Source: JAGSOU01 sp049974865 (GTDB lineage: Bacteria > Pseudomonadota > Alphaproteobacteria > Rhodobacterales > Rhodobacteraceae). Taken from it: 64,000 nt of DNA. How positions within the stretch are numbered: position 1 is the first letter of the stretch; every line of letters starts with the position of its first letter. This document shows, piece by piece, positions 63,108 to 64,000 of this stretch. A program made the translations under genes and the position numbers. The notes under the pieces are model-generated. The model was given only the letters and a program-made list of their open reading frames with translations, was not told the origin of the DNA and made no database searches. The DNA lies in the NCBI GenBank assembly GCA_049974865.1, contig JBNGCX010000001.1, forward strand, positions 1 through 64,000, in the 5' to 3' direction.

Positions 63108-64000
63108 CCCGCCCCTTCCGGTAGCATGATCGTGGCGCGTGTGCCTCTGCCCTTGCGATGCGCGAGCTTCAGCGATCCTCCCATGCCGGTCACGATGTTG
63201 AAGGAAATGGACAGCCCCAGTCCAAGCCCATCGCCCGGTGCCTTGGTAGTGACGAAGGGGTCGATCGCCCGCTCGGGCGCGAGATCGCCGAGTCCCTTGC
63301 CGGTGTCGAGCACGCTGAAAGCGATCATCCCGGGCGGCGCCTGCTCCGGCCTCAGCGTGATTTCACCGGGCTCTCCGGTTTCGGCGATGGCATCTATGGC
63401 GTTCGACATCAGGTTGACCAGCACCTGCTCGATCAACACCGGGTCGCCCATGAATTTCGCCTCGCGAAGCGCGGGATCCAGCGCCAAGGTCACCCGGTGC
63501 GCCGCCATCTTGGAGCCCAGGAGTCCTTCGGCTTCGGCCACCAAGGGTGCCAGGGCCACCACCTCGCGCGTGTAGTTCGATCTGCGGGCAAAACGGCGCA
63601 GATGGTCTATGATGCGCTCCATCCGCGTCACCATCTCCTCGATCTTGTCGGTCTGGCGGCGGGCCTTGCCCGTGTCCCCCGCGGCCAGGGCCTTGCCCGC
63701 CAGGTGCAGCCTTTGCCGGATTGCGCCAAGGGGTTGGTTCAACTCATGGCTGATACCCGCTGATAATGTCCCAAGCGCGGCCATCTTGCCCGCCTGCACC
63801 AGTTCCGACTGGGTCTGGCGGAGCTTCTCGATGGCCTGGTCGCGTTCCCGAACCGAGGTGTGAAAGGCGCCGACCGCCTCGGCCAGCTGCGCAATCTCGT
63901 CGTTGCGGGTGGGCAGGCCCTCCAACGCCGGCGTCTTCCCATCGGCAATCCGGCGCATCGCCGTGGTCAGGGCCTGCATGGGCCGGATGATCGAGGGGCG
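63104..64000 (-). CDS. Sensor histidine kinase (partial, N-terminus outside window)
   Basis: At least 298 residues at the window edge; open at base 64000. HAMP-like IIRPMQALTTAMRRIADG, H-box LGTLSAGISHELNQPLGAIR, N-box LMSNAIDAI, and GLGLGLSIS G2 region. DctB-type. Overlaps the regulator by 4 bp (ATGA). The missing N-terminus should contain membrane helices and the sensor. Confidence 0.93.
   Translation of the reverse strand, partial: RPSIIRPMQALTTAMRRIADGKTPALEGLPTRNDEIAQLAEAVGAFHTSVRERDQAIEKLRQTQSELVQAGKMAALGTLSAGISHELNQPLGAIRQRLHLAGKALAAGDTGKARRQTDKIEEMVTRMERIIDHLRRFARRSNYTREVVALAPLVAEAEGLLGSKMAAHRVTLALDPALREAKFMGDPVLIEQVLVNLMSNAIDAIAETGEPGEITLRPEQAPPGMIAFSVLDTGKGLGDLAPERAIDPFVTTKAPGDGLGLGLSISFNIVTGMGGSLKLAHRKGRGTRATIMLPEGAG

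Overview
The window is high-GC DNA from an alphaproteobacterium, most likely a marine member of the Rhodobacteraceae (Roseobacter group). The supporting signs are the hom-glpX-recJ order, dnaG-rpoD, the nrdR-ribD and ribE-ribB-ribH-nusB sets, a four-subunit sarcosine oxidase, MmcB, small Rhodobacteraceae-type conserved proteins, an A73 tRNA-His of the alphaproteobacterial kind, and the RpoH and RpoD sequences. Taxonomy is inferred from gene content and protein flavour only.

Layout. 0-1.3 kb: the N-terminal part of a secreted RTX/serralysin-type metalloprotease, cut by the window edge. 1.8-8.9 kb: tRNA-Glu, the recJ/glpX/hom run, a small lipoprotein, a TetR regulator with a clear operator, a pirin and a small membrane protein. 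8.9-15.4 kb: two sets of TadE/TadG-like pilus proteins on opposite strands on either side of a glutamate dehydrogenase. 15.5-20.7 kb: soxBDAG. 20.7-24.8 kb: dnaG and rpoD. 24.9-27.1 kb: two tandem secreted paralogues, a lipoprotein and YjbQ. 27.2-37.0 kb: nrdR-ribD and ribE-x-ribB-ribH-nusB, separated by an inverted capsule block (kpsC, polysaccharide export lipoprotein, kpsS). 37.0-48.0 kb: housekeeping and small conserved genes, tRNA-His, rpoH, a host-attachment-like protein and a PepF-type peptidase. It also holds a strongly structured intergenic RNA candidate with its own promoter (40.64-40.80 kb), best read as a 6S-like RNA.

48.1-64.0 kb is an accessory-looking region that begins at a decayed IS5-family element. 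It carries two complete binding-protein ABC importers of the Fe/polyamine/phosphonate/sugar-phosphate type, a DeoR regulator, an inositol-monophosphatase/HisN-like phosphatase, a PiT phosphate transporter, a Nudix hydrolase and a histidine-phosphatase. A two-component system follows whose NtrC-like regulator has lost the sigma-54-contacting GAFTGA segment. The combination reads as uptake and dephosphorylation of organophosphates with phosphate handling, resembling the logic of the enterobacterial Pgt phosphoglycerate system. The actual substrates cannot be told from sequence.

The most interesting items are the 6S-like RNA with a 17-bp-spaced promoter, the organophosphate island with its degenerate NtrC-type regulator, the RibB protein with a dead GTP-cyclohydrolase II half, the RpoH-type promoter with an inverted repeat in front of rpoH, the overlapping divergent starts of the small membrane protein and rluD, and an exact 22-nt intergenic repeat that folds as a bidirectional hairpin in one place.
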